IMG/VR virus record: IMGVR_UViG_3300021503_000006
Span: 1 to 31,048 of that record
Source of the DNA: a virus
DNA: 31,048 nt
Reading direction: 5' to 3' (one strand)
Both the position numbers and the translations under genes were made by a program. This document shows, in pieces, positions 14,407-21,731 of this stretch. Below the pieces are notes generated by a model, which was not told the DNA's origin, searched no databases, and was given only the letters and a program-made list of their open reading frames with translations. Numbering within the stretch: the first letter of the stretch is position 1; each line of letters begins with the position of its first letter.

Positions 14407-14632
14407 ACTAGAACCAGGAATGCAGTTCGGAGATGTTATAATACTCGAAAAATTTAAACGCCCTAATAAAAATCATTGGCACTTTAAGATAAAATGTTTA
14501 GCCTGCGGAGAAATATCAGAAGCCAGTTATAACTTTATGAAAAGGTTAAAATATAAAAAATGCGTAAAATGCTCCAGAAAAGAACAAAGAAAAGAACACA
14601 AAAGAAACCACGTAACATTCAAAATAAACTAA
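14345..14632 (+). CDS. Small four-cysteine zinc-ribbon protein
   Basis: This 95-residue protein has two CxxC pairs, CLAC at about 54-57 and CVKC at about 73-76, set in the pattern GMQFGDVIILEKF ... HFKIKCLACGE ... NFMKRLKYKKCVKC. This resembles the small phage zinc-ribbon domains that occur alone or at the ends of homing-type nucleases, where they help bind DNA. No HNH or GIY-YIG motif is present, so no nuclease activity is claimed. AGGAGAAAAG before the ATG lies inside the small terminase gene, and the genes overlap by 62 bases. It may assist DNA recognition during packaging, since it sits between both terminase genes, but that is an inference from position. Confidence 0.65.
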   Translation: MRVISADEFFLPEEPIKKRYKLEPGMQFGDVIILEKFKRPNKNHWHFKIKCLACGEISEASYNFMKRLKYKKCVKCSRKEQRKEHKRNHVTFKIN

Positions 14633-14880
14633 CAGTATTAGGTACATTACCCAATGGTAATCTTCTCCTACAATGTGAATGCGGCTTGAAATTCGAACAA
14701 ACACCAGAAAAAGCAAAAAAAATAAAAGAATGTTTTTTATGCCATTTTAAAGTAATCGATGGAAAAAAAGATTTATTTAAACAAGTTCAAGCCCCGGGAT
14801 TATCAAAAAGAGATAATAGACGCTCTGGAGAATCAGGGGTACAGACGTATTTTAATGGTTTGGCCAAGACGCGCTGGTAA
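14560..14880 (+). CDS. Possible second zinc-ribbon protein overlapping the large terminase gene
   Basis: This 106-residue frame overlaps the previous gene by 73 bases and the large terminase gene by 122 bases. Its only non-overlapping part carries a second four-cysteine ribbon: LTVLGTLPNGNLLLQCECG, then KIKECFLC. The layout matches the upstream protein (a strand pair, CxCG, a basic linker, CxxC), so the two look like diverged duplicates. The N-terminus is very basic. No clear ribosome binding site precedes the ATG at 14560 or 14569, so translation could depend on coupling or on a frameshift from the gene before. The last 40 codons share DNA with the terminase start and are probably unconstrained. 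Confidence 0.45.
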   Translation: MRKMLQKRTKKRTQKKPRNIQNKLTVLGTLPNGNLLLQCECGLKFEQTPEKAKKIKECFLCHFKVIDGKKDLFKQVQAPGLSKRDNRRSGESGVQTYFNGLAKTRW

Positions 14881-16096
14881 AGATCTCCTTTGCTGGAATA
14901 TAATCATTCGACAAGCCCTCCAAAAAGTAGGCGTTTATTATTACATATTCCCAACATATTCCCAAGCTAAAAAAGTAATTTGGGACTCCATGACAAATGA
15001 CGGAGTAAGATTCAGAGACTTCATCCCCCAAAAATTAATAGAATCCTCCAACACTCAAGAAATGAAAATCATCCTCATAAACGGATCCCTAATACAACTC
15101 ATAGGATCAGATAACATAGATTCTATAGTTGGCACAAACCCTATAGGATGCGTGTTTTCAGAGTATGCTCTACAAGATCCTAAAGCTTATCAGTTTCTTA
15201 GACCAATATTAGTTGCTAATAAAGGTTTTGCTATATTCGAATCTACCCCTCGAGGTAGACGTAATCATCTCTATGAACTCTATCAAATAGCTTCTAATTC
15301 TGAAGATTGGTTCTGCTCCAAACTAACACTAGACGATACTCAACATATCTCCTTTGATGTTATAGAAAAAGAAAAAGCAGAAGGCCTCATGTCCGAAGAT
15401 CTTATACGCCAAGAATATTACACCTCTTTTGACCGAGGAGTAGAAGGCGCTTACTACACAAGATATTTAGACCAAATGAGACTTAATAACCAAATAACAA
15501 AAGTTCCTTGGGAACCAGCCTTCCTCGTCCACACAGCTTGGGACCTTGGTGTAAGAGATGCCACATCAATAATCTTCTTCCAAACAATAGGAACAACTCT
15601 GAGAATAATAGATTGCTACGAAAATACAGGCCAAGGCTTAGAATTTTACGTCAAAAAACTCTCCGCTCTACCCTACAATTACGGAAAACATATAGCTCCC
15701 CATGATATAAAAGTACGAGAATTAGGAACCGGCGTCTCAAGACTAGAAAAAGCAAGACAACTAGGAATAAGATTTACAGTAGCCCCTAATCTACCAATAG
15801 AAGACGGTATAGAAACTGTTAGATCAACCCTGCCTAAAACATGGATAGACGAAGAAAAATGTAAACCTCTTATTACAGCACTAGAATCATATAGACAAGA
15901 ATATGACTCTAAACGAAATATTTATAAAGGTATTCCCCTTCATGATAGCTCTTCTCATTTCAGCGACGCCTTCCGATACCTCTGTTTATCTCTACCAAGA
16001 ATAAGAGATGGTTTGTCAGCAGAAGAAATAGAAAGAAATTATAGAGAAGCTTTATACGGAGAAAAAGAACTTCCTCCTTTTTTCCGAGATTATTGA
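14759..16096 (+). CDS. terL: Large terminase subunit (packaging ATPase and nuclease)
   Basis: This 445-residue packaging motor cuts concatemers and pumps DNA into the prohead through the portal. The ATPase half shows Walker A, WPRRAGKD (35-42), a Walker B-like strand, IGCVFSEYA (129-137), and the coupling segment ESTPRGRRN (161-169). In the Walker B position Ser-Glu replaces the usual Asp-Glu, which as I recall also occurs in related phage terminases. The nuclease half shows WDLGVRD (261-267), HD (315-316) and HFSDAFRYL (400-408), giving acidic residues D262, D316 and D403 for metal binding. An in-frame TAA at 14753 rules out an earlier start. Its ribosome binding site is weak (AAAG), so it may be coupled to upstream translation. 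Confidence 0.92.
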   Translation: MEKKIYLNKFKPRDYQKEIIDALENQGYRRILMVWPRRAGKDLLCWNIIIRQALQKVGVYYYIFPTYSQAKKVIWDSMTNDGVRFRDFIPQKLIESSNTQEMKIILINGSLIQLIGSDNIDSIVGTNPIGCVFSEYALQDPKAYQFLRPILVANKGFAIFESTPRGRRNHLYELYQIASNSEDWFCSKLTLDDTQHISFDVIEKEKAEGLMSEDLIRQEYYTSFDRGVEGAYYTRYLDQMRLNNQITKVPWEPAFLVHTAWDLGVRDATSIIFFQTIGTTLRIIDCYENTGQGLEFYVKKLSALPYNYGKHIAPHDIKVRELGTGVSRLEKARQLGIRFTVAPNLPIEDGIETVRSTLPKTWIDEEKCKPLITALESYRQEYDSKRNIYKGIPLHDSSSHFSDAFRYLCLSLPRIRDGLSAEEIERNYREALYGEKELPPFFRDY

Positions 16097-16121
16097 CCAA
16101 ATGCTGTAAACTTTTGATACT
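16093..16121 (+). promoter_or_regulatory. Candidate promoter overlapping the large terminase stop codon
   Basis: TTGACC (16093-16098) and GATACT (16116-16121) are separated by 17 bases, matching five and four of six consensus positions. The -35 overlaps the TGA stop of the large terminase gene. Transcription would start about 15 bases before the ribosome binding site (GGAG) of the membrane protein gene. A private promoter would fit a moron-like insertion at this place. Confidence 0.35.
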
Positions 16122-16141
16122 ACATAAAGTGGAGATAGCTT

Positions 16142-16828
16142 ATGAATGCAAATTTTGTTGTTAGATATATAATAACATTCTTTATCATATTCTTCTTTTT
16201 TATGCTGTCTTATTACAGGGTAGCTAAACCCTATACTTTTATCGTTGTAGGACCTACAGACGAAAAAAATTGGTTCAAAGACGCTAAGAAAAAAATCAAA
16301 ACAGTCAAAGATAAAATCAAAAAAAATAACCCAACAGAAAGATTTGAACTCTTTCCTAATTTCAATTTTAGAAAAAGAGACTACGATAGATATTTCAGCC
16401 TGTACGACTATTACGATATTGCTACTTTTCTGTCTATAGAATTATATAACAGACATAAACAACTCCAAGAAAAGATTAATATTCTATGCTACGGGAAAGG
16501 TGTGATTATTGCTGCACTTGCAATTATTAAACTAGGTACTAGGGTACAGCATAATATACAGACATTTTCTGCTGATAATAGTATGGAAACTCTCGAAGGA
16601 ACACCTCCTGAATCACCAATAATTACTTCTTATCAAATACCACAAAATATCGAAGATAAAATAACCGAAGATGAATATTTTAAAATTATCCATTTAATGA
16701 ATCTAATGAGAAAAATAGATAGCGAAAAAGTAGAAAGTAACTCAAATTTAATAGCAGTATCAACAATAATAACTGCAGTAATTACTTGTATAATAGGGCC
16801 AATAATTGCTGCTATTATAACTATTTAG
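16142..16828 (+). CDS. Unknown protein with N- and C-terminal membrane segments, between terminase and portal
   Basis: This 228-residue protein has an N-terminal membrane segment (about 7-24, VVRYIITFFIIFFFFMLSYY) and a second at the extreme C-terminus (about 204-228, rich in I, A and T). The middle is soluble and Tyr/Lys-rich. Around 118-140 it has a strand-turn-helix, KINILCYGKGVIIAALAI, that recalls the nucleophile elbow of alpha/beta hydrolases. Gly stands where the catalytic Ser would be, so no enzyme activity is claimed. GGAG precedes the ATG. Neighbouring packaging genes rarely include membrane proteins, and it may have its own promoter. It could be a moron acting on the host envelope, such as superinfection exclusion. 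I do not recognise a family. Confidence 0.7.
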   Translation: MNANFVVRYIITFFIIFFFFMLSYYRVAKPYTFIVVGPTDEKNWFKDAKKKIKTVKDKIKKNNPTERFELFPNFNFRKRDYDRYFSLYDYYDIATFLSIELYNRHKQLQEKINILCYGKGVIIAALAIIKLGTRVQHNIQTFSADNSMETLEGTPPESPIITSYQIPQNIEDKITEDEYFKIIHLMNLMRKIDSEKVESNSNLIAVSTIITAVITCIIGPIIAAIITI

Positions 16829-16836
16829 GAGAAAAT

Positions 16837-18858
16837 ATGGCCGGCTTTATTGAACCAAACTGGCACGGAGATGATAATGATATCTTAAAATATATGTCTG
16901 ATTTCTATAAAGATGCCATATCTTTAAATCAATCTTATTGGGCCGAAGCAGACCTTGATGCAAGATTCGAAGCTGGAGATCAAACAGTTTATAAACAACT
17001 TTATAATAACCTTCCAGCTTCTTTTAAGAAACAGTTCAGCTTTAATAGAATTCGTAGAATCATTAACATGATCTCCGGATATCAACGAAGAAATAGAAAA
17101 TCTATTGTCGTAGTCCCAGTAGAAAATGGCGACCAAGAAACAGCAGACCAGTTCTCAAAGATCATTTTCTGGATAATACAGCAAAACCAAATGCTAGAAA
17201 CAATATCTAAAGCTTTTAACGATGCTCTTATTACAGGCTTATCTCTTTTACAACTCTGGATCGATTACACAGATGATCCTATTTCAGGTAACTTGTTCCT
17301 CGATCATTGTTCATATAACAGCTTTCTTATCGATCCATTTTTTAAGAAAGAAGATTTATCAGATTGTAATGCTATATGGAAACGTAGCTATTTATCCAAA
17401 AAAGAATGCATATCTCTCCTTCCAGATAAAAAAGAAGAAATAGAACAATTTAATACCTTCGATAAAGACGATAAATTCCAGTACATGCCTGAAGCTATGG
17501 CTGCCAACTTCAAAAATCTATTAACCTACGACGAATTCTATTACAGAGACTTTAGAAAACAAACTTTGCTTGTGGATACACAAACAGGAGAAACTTTTGA
17601 ATGGAATTCTAAAAAAGATGACCAATTGAACCAATTTCTTGCTATGTATCCACAAGTAACTGTTGTAAAGCAGCAAATACCTACAATAAAAGTAGCTATC
17701 GTTGTTGAAGGTCATGTTATGTATAATGGCCTCAACCCTCTAAGCATTGATCAATATCCTTTTATTCCTGTTTTTGGGTATTATAGACCTGATCTTGCAG
17801 ATTTCTCTATGAGAATACAAGGTGTTGTTAGAGGATTAAGAGATGCACAATATCTGTATAATCGCAGGAAGGCTATAGAATTAGATATTTTAGAGTCGCA
17901 AATTAATTCAGGATGGAAATATAAAGAAAATGCTTTAGTTAATCCAAAAGATATTTTCTTAACTGGACAAGGAAGAGGTTTAGCATTAAAAGAAGATGCG
18001 CAAATGTCAGATGTAGAAAGAATTATTCCGCCATCGATATCACCCTCTATGTTTCAGCTATCCGAGATGTTGGCACGAGAAGTACAAGAAATCTCTGGTG
18101 TTAACGAAGAATTGCTCGGATCAGCTATGGATGATAAGGCAGGCATCCTCTCCATGTTGCGACAAGGCGCTGGCCTTACAACTCTTCAATCCCTATTTGA
18201 CCAACTCGACCTGTCGCAAAAACTGCTGGGAAAGTTGTTAATAAACGTAATTCAGCAAAATTTTACTCCTGGTAAGGTTGAGAGAATAATAGAGCAAAAA
18301 CCTTCCCAGCAGTTCTATAATAAGCTTTTTGGTAAATACGATGCTGTAATCGAAGAAGGTGTTAATACTTCTACGCAAAGACAGGTACAATTTGCCCAAT
18401 TATTACATTTAAGAGAAATAGGTATACCTATCCCGGATGATGTAATAATAGACGCAGCTAATATACAAAATAAAAACGAGCTTAAAAAGTTCATAGAAGC
18501 GCAGAAAGAAGAAGCTGCTAGAATCGAGAAATATAGGCAACAATTAGAAATGCAAGAGCAAATAGCTACAACTAAACTAGCTAATGCTAGAGCTATAGCT
18601 GATGAAGGATTAGGTATAGAAAGAATGAGTAGAGTTAGAGAAAATCAAGCATTGGCCTATGAACGTAAAGCAGAAGCTGTTAAAGATCAGCAGCAAGGCT
18701 TGTTAAACCTAGTCAAATCTCTTAAAGAAATAGATGATATAGATATTTCTCATTTACAGAAACTTATTACACTCTCTAAAATAATTAAAAATGAAACTGA
18801 TAAAAAAGAACCTAAAACAGATAGGGTTGAAGAAGCCGCGGTGGAGTCTTCAACTTGA
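16837..18858 (+). CDS. Portal protein, P22 type
   Basis: I take the ATG at 16837 (673 residues), because AGGAG lies just before it; an earlier in-frame start at 16786 lies inside the upstream gene and lacks a site. The portal forms the dodecameric ring at one capsid vertex through which DNA enters and leaves. P22-type features include NRIRRIINMISGYQRRNRK (about 52-70) and DALITGLSLLQLWIDYTDDP. Also present are FGYYRPDLADFSMRIQGVVR near 312-331, NRRKAIELDILESQINSG, and QEISGVNEELLGSAMDDKAG near 421-440. The last 110 residues are a long charged helix (EAARIEKYRQQLEMQEQIAT and onward), consistent with the coiled barrel of P22-like portals. Length is near that of P22 portal. Confidence 0.88.
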   Translation: MAGFIEPNWHGDDNDILKYMSDFYKDAISLNQSYWAEADLDARFEAGDQTVYKQLYNNLPASFKKQFSFNRIRRIINMISGYQRRNRKSIVVVPVENGDQETADQFSKIIFWIIQQNQMLETISKAFNDALITGLSLLQLWIDYTDDPISGNLFLDHCSYNSFLIDPFFKKEDLSDCNAIWKRSYLSKKECISLLPDKKEEIEQFNTFDKDDKFQYMPEAMAANFKNLLTYDEFYYRDFRKQTLLVDTQTGETFEWNSKKDDQLNQFLAMYPQVTVVKQQIPTIKVAIVVEGHVMYNGLNPLSIDQYPFIPVFGYYRPDLADFSMRIQGVVRGLRDAQYLYNRRKAIELDILESQINSGWKYKENALVNPKDIFLTGQGRGLALKEDAQMSDVERIIPPSISPSMFQLSEMLAREVQEISGVNEELLGSAMDDKAGILSMLRQGAGLTTLQSLFDQLDLSQKLLGKLLINVIQQNFTPGKVERIIEQKPSQQFYNKLFGKYDAVIEEGVNTSTQRQVQFAQLLHLREIGIPIPDDVIIDAANIQNKNELKKFIEAQKEEAARIEKYRQQLEMQEQIATTKLANARAIADEGLGIERMSRVRENQALAYERKAEAVKDQQQGLLNLVKSLKEIDDIDISHLQKLITLSKIIKNETDKKEPKTDRVEEAAVESST

Positions 18859-18898
18859 GGATAGTCCTCAGTGTCTGTTAAATCTTTAGGAGTATGAG

Positions 18899-19096
18899 AT
18901 GGCCAAGAAAAAGAAAAAAAGACACTACTCAGATAATTACAGCAATATGATTAACCATGATTACTCAAATGCTGCAAATCTTCCACAGAACGTAATTATT
19001 AAAAATTATCCAGAAGAAGAAGTTTATGGAACAAGCTATGAAGGAGATTCTATTTCTGGTATAGATAAACAACGTAAAGAAGATAAACCTCGGTAG
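18899..19096 (+). CDS. Small charged hypothetical protein
   Basis: This 65-residue protein has a lysine-rich N-terminus (MAKKKKKRHYSDNYSN) and an acidic, probably disordered C-terminus (PEEEVYGTSYEGDS). The start is supported by AGGAGTATGAG. It lies between portal and DUF6496-like genes and is followed by a GC-rich hairpin. No family is recognised. It may be a minor virion or nucleic-acid-binding protein; the sequence gives no more. Confidence 0.55.
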   Translation: MAKKKKKRHYSDNYSNMINHDYSNAANLPQNVIIKNYPEEEVYGTSYEGDSISGIDKQRKEDKPR

Positions 19097-19115
19097 TTTT
19101 TCTTTCTCTCCAATT

Positions 19116-19133
19116 GGGCGGGTTTTCCCGCCC
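19116..19133 (+). terminator. GC hairpin between small genes, possibly an attenuator
   Basis: GGGCGGG and CCCGCCC form a perfect 7-bp stem with a TTTT loop, 20 bases after the stop at 19096. Only TTAACTT follows, so it lacks a proper T-run. It may reduce rather than stop transcription into the next gene, or protect the 3' end of processed mRNA. Confidence 0.45.
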
Positions 19134-19152
19134 TTAACTTAAAGGAAATAAA

Positions 19153-19386
19153 ATGCCTGAAAGAAAACCTAAGACAAAAAAACAAAAACAAAAAGCTGTT
19201 GAACTCGTAATGAGAGAATTCAAAAATAAAACCCTCAATATAGGTAAATCTAAAAAGAAAGTTAAAAGTAGAAAACAAGCAATAGCAATAGCTCTCAACG
19301 AAGCAGGATTGTCAAAAGTGAAAAAAAATCTCAAAGAAATGAAAAATAAGAAGAAGAATAAAAAGAAAAAGAGGAAAGGTAAATAG
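19153..19386 (+). CDS. DUF6496-like small basic protein
   Basis: This 77-residue, strongly basic protein contains VMREFKNKTLNIGKSKKKV (about 19-37) followed by KSRKQAIAIALNEAGLSK (about 38-55). This is the hallmark arrangement of the DUF6496 family: a V-M-x-E-F-K-x-x-T-L start and a S-R-K-Q-A-I-A-I-A-L end. Family members occur in many bacteria and phages without a proven function. The C-terminus is almost pure Lys/Asn, suggesting binding to nucleic acid. AAAGGAAAT precedes the ATG. Position between portal and scaffold suggests a late gene. Confidence 0.75.
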   Translation: MPERKPKTKKQKQKAVELVMREFKNKTLNIGKSKKKVKSRKQAIAIALNEAGLSKVKKNLKEMKNKKKNKKKKRKGK

Positions 19387-19434
19387 TGTTAGCTATTATC
19401 TCTTTTCTGTCTAAATTTTTTAAAAAATATATTC

Positions 19435-19905
19435 ATGGAAACGAAGAAAAAAAAGAAAAAAACACTAGGGGAAGTATCTCTAGAACTACTACGAAAAGAA
19501 GAAAAGTTCATCCCACACGAACAAGCAGAATGGCAGTTAGAAAAATACGAAAACGAGATTAATATTGCTATTAATAAAGGCTTGAAAAAGTTTCCTAATA
19601 AAGATTTTTATATAACTGTTCTAACATTCAAAGATAGATTATTAAAAAACGTAATACGTAATTATTTTATAACTAGAGAAAGCTGCCCCACTCCAACATA
19701 CGATCAAACAGTTTATAAATATCATTATAAAGATAAAAAAATAGAGTTTTTATGGTGTATACCAGCTAGAGATATATGTTTACTGCTTATGGATAATGCT
19801 TTATATTTAGATCCATACGAAAAAGCACTATTAAAGTTTGTTTTAGATTTTAAAAATGGTACCCTCCTTAAATTAGCTAAAAAATTAAATAACGAAGAAT
19901 CTTAA
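19435..19905 (+). CDS. Conserved phage hypothetical protein of the head module
   Basis: This 156-residue soluble protein has a Lys-rich start, then a helical and beta region with NKDFYITVLTFKDRLLKNVI (about 54-73), RNYFITRESCPTPTYDQTVY (about 74-93) and KIEFLWCIPARDICLLL (about 99-115). The R-N-Y-F-x-x-R-x-x-C-P-x-P-x-Y-D-Q-T-V-Y block is one I recall from small proteins encoded beside portal and capsid genes in other phages, with no assigned function. The first ATG in the frame is at 19435; no strong ribosome binding site precedes it, so it may be coupled to upstream translation. It probably serves in head assembly, judged by position. Confidence 0.7.
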   Translation: METKKKKKKTLGEVSLELLRKEEKFIPHEQAEWQLEKYENEINIAINKGLKKFPNKDFYITVLTFKDRLLKNVIRNYFITRESCPTPTYDQTVYKYHYKDKKIEFLWCIPARDICLLLMDNALYLDPYEKALLKFVLDFKNGTLLKLAKKLNNEES

Positions 19906-19914
19906 AGGAGATTT

Positions 19915-20622
19915 ATGGACGAACAGAAAAATATCGAAGAAATAGAACAAACAACTTTAGAACAAACAGAAAATTTACAAGAAAATCAACAAGAGCAAAT
20001 AGAAGCGCAAAACCCAGAAGAATCTCCTCAAGCAAAAAATTTTAAGGCTTTAAGGGAAGCTAAAGAAAAACTCGAAAAAGAAAGAGATGAAGCATATGCA
20101 AAATTAGCTGCATATGAAAAAATGTTACAGGAACAACAAGCTAAAAAAGTAGCAGAAAATTACAACGAAGATATTGATATTGGCGAAGAAGATGTTGTCG
20201 AAGGTAAACACCTAAAAAAAGTCTCTCAGGAAATAAAAAAAATCGAACAAGAATTACAACAATATAAACAACAAGCACAAGTAACTTTAGTAGAAACAAA
20301 ACTAAAAATGCAATATCCAGACTTTGATGCTGTTGTTACAAAAGAAAATATAGATAAACTTAAAGAAAATTTCCCTGAAATAGCTAAAACAATCAATGAT
20401 ACAAAAGATATTTATTCAAAAGCTGTTACCGCTTATGAATTCATTAAAAGAATGAATACTTCTAATCAAGAAAAAGAACTTATCTCCAAAAATAACGCTA
20501 AACCTAAACCAGCAACAGGCTCATCACCACTCTCCTACGCCAATGCTTTTGCAAATGGTCTTACCGAAGATTTAAAGCGAAAATTATATAAAGAAATGAT
20601 AGAAGCTGCTCAAAATAGATAA
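19915..20622 (+). CDS. Scaffold-like protein of the capsid module
   Basis: This 235-residue protein is highly charged and largely helical. The Glu/Gln-rich N-terminus (1-40) is probably disordered. Residues about 40-120 form a coiled coil (ALREAKEKLEKERDEAYAKL, then KHLKKVSQEIKKIEQELQQY). A helical domain containing MQYPDFDAVVTKENIDKL (about 139-156) follows. The C-terminus has GSSPLSYANAFANGLTEDLK and a basic helix, suitable for docking to capsid protein. This composition, length and position directly before the major capsid gene are those of phage scaffolding proteins, which shape the prohead and then leave. No protease motif is seen. AAAGGAGAT gives a strong start. Confidence 0.75.
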   Translation: MDEQKNIEEIEQTTLEQTENLQENQQEQIEAQNPEESPQAKNFKALREAKEKLEKERDEAYAKLAAYEKMLQEQQAKKVAENYNEDIDIGEEDVVEGKHLKKVSQEIKKIEQELQQYKQQAQVTLVETKLKMQYPDFDAVVTKENIDKLKENFPEIAKTINDTKDIYSKAVTAYEFIKRMNTSNQEKELISKNNAKPKPATGSSPLSYANAFANGLTEDLKRKLYKEMIEAAQNR

Positions 20623-20768
20623 TTATGTCTTTTTTTGATATTATCTATCTAGTGCGTAAATAGAGGTTCGCATCTCTACGGCTGTATTGGTCTCGCCAAC
20701 CATGGACGTATTGTAAGCTTTCGTCCGGCTTGAAGGTAGTTTTTGTTAACTATTTTTAAGGAAAAAAT
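20623..20768 (+). promoter_or_regulatory. Structured 146-base leader before the major capsid gene
   Basis: This is the longest non-coding gap of the head operon. It can fold into consecutive hairpins: TAGAG/CTCTA (20661-20678, loop GTTCGCAT), TTGG/CCAA (20687-20699), GGACG/CGTCC (20704-20726) and TAGTT/AACTA near the ribosome binding site. GGTT in the first loop (20665-20668) could also pair with AACC (20698-20701). The ribosome binding site AAGGA follows at 20757-20761. It may tune or stabilise the mRNA of the most abundant virion protein. No known RNA family is claimed. Confidence 0.5.
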
Positions 20769-21716
20769 ATGGCTATTACTACAACAACAATTCTACCACC
20801 ACCAGTACAGTTAAGTTTCAGCTATAAACTTCTTTCAATCCCAACTCCTTACTTAATCCATAAAACAGCTGCAACTTTAAAACGTATGCCTAAAAATGGT
20901 GGTACAACTATAAGAATGCGTAGATATAACAGACTTAATCCTGCTGTCGTTCCTCTTGGAAATACAGGCGAAACACCCCCAGCAGAAACGTTAAGCGCTG
21001 TTGATATCGACGCAACAATAGACTTTTATGGTCAATATATACAACTTAATGAACAAGTAACGCTCCAATCTCAAGACCCAGTTCTTAATGAAGCAGCTCG
21101 AGTCTTAGGTATTTCTCTAAGACAAACAGAAGACCAACTTACACGCGATAGATTACTAGCTACAGCTACAGTCATCCATTGCGTAGGCGGTGTAAACGGC
21201 GATAACCCTACAGAAATAACAAGAGCTGACGTAGATACAGTTGTCAAAACTCTTCTGTCTGCAGATGCTAGAACTATTACAGATAGCATTGAAGGTGAAG
21301 ATAAGTTTGGTACAGCTCCAGTAAGAGATGCTTTCTTTGCTTATGCTCATACAGATTTAGTAGGAACATTGGATTCCGTAGCAGGTTTTACGCAGGTTAA
21401 TCAATATCCATCCCCTATGAAAGCACTTAGATCAGAATGGGGTGCTATAGGTAATCTAAGATTTTTAGTATCTTCAGCTGGTGCTAAAACTCCAAGCTCT
21501 TCTCTTTTAGGCAATGATATTTACGATATCATTTGCGTAGGTATGGATTCATATGCTGCCATATTACAAGATGGATATAGTGCTCAATTTATATATAGGC
21601 CTCCTATCTATGATGGTCCATTAGCCCTCAATGCTTCCGTAGGATATAAGTTCGCTGAAGTGCCTGTCATTACAAACGATGCATGGGTTATTAAACTTCG
21701 TTCAACATTAAAATAA
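20769..21716 (+). CDS. Major capsid protein, N4-gp56 family
   Basis: This 315-residue protein matches the N4-gp56 type of major capsid protein, an HK97-fold shell subunit. Visible family features are KTAATLKRMPKNGGTTIRMR (32-51), then NTGETPPAETLSAVDIDATI (65-84), DFYGQYIQLNEQV (85-97, at the E-loop to spine region) and DQLTRDRLLATATV. A later HTDLVGTLDSV segment and a closing Y-K-F-A-E-V-P-V-I-TN strand are also seen. No N-terminal protease propeptide is apparent. AAGGA precedes the ATG. Scaffold lies upstream and a probable decoration protein downstream, a typical capsid cassette. Confidence 0.88.
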   Translation: MAITTTTILPPPVQLSFSYKLLSIPTPYLIHKTAATLKRMPKNGGTTIRMRRYNRLNPAVVPLGNTGETPPAETLSAVDIDATIDFYGQYIQLNEQVTLQSQDPVLNEAARVLGISLRQTEDQLTRDRLLATATVIHCVGGVNGDNPTEITRADVDTVVKTLLSADARTITDSIEGEDKFGTAPVRDAFFAYAHTDLVGTLDSVAGFTQVNQYPSPMKALRSEWGAIGNLRFLVSSAGAKTPSSSLLGNDIYDIICVGMDSYAAILQDGYSAQFIYRPPIYDGPLALNASVGYKFAEVPVITNDAWVIKLRSTLK

Positions 21717-21731
21717 TTTAAGGAGTTTGAT

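Noticed and set aside
16142-16828. Holin or spanin identity for the two-membrane-segment protein
   Set aside because: Its size, long soluble middle and lack of any lysis neighbours do not fit a holin, and it has no lipobox or spanin layout.
16786-16836. N-terminal extension of the portal from ATG 16786
   Set aside because: It lies within the membrane segment codons of the upstream gene and has no ribosome binding site, whereas AGGAG precedes the ATG at 16837.
19386-19562. A GTG-started ORF directly after the DUF6496-like gene, with a nearby purine-rich site
   Set aside because: Most of it overlaps the better-supported 156-residue gene in another frame, and its sequence past residue 20 looks like a shadow of that gene. 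A very short real peptide cannot be excluded.
20661-20678. tRNA T-arm-like sequence (GGTTCG in a hairpin)
   Set aside because: No acceptor, D or anticodon arms fit around it, and the loop lacks the conserved A. It is treated as part of the capsid leader.
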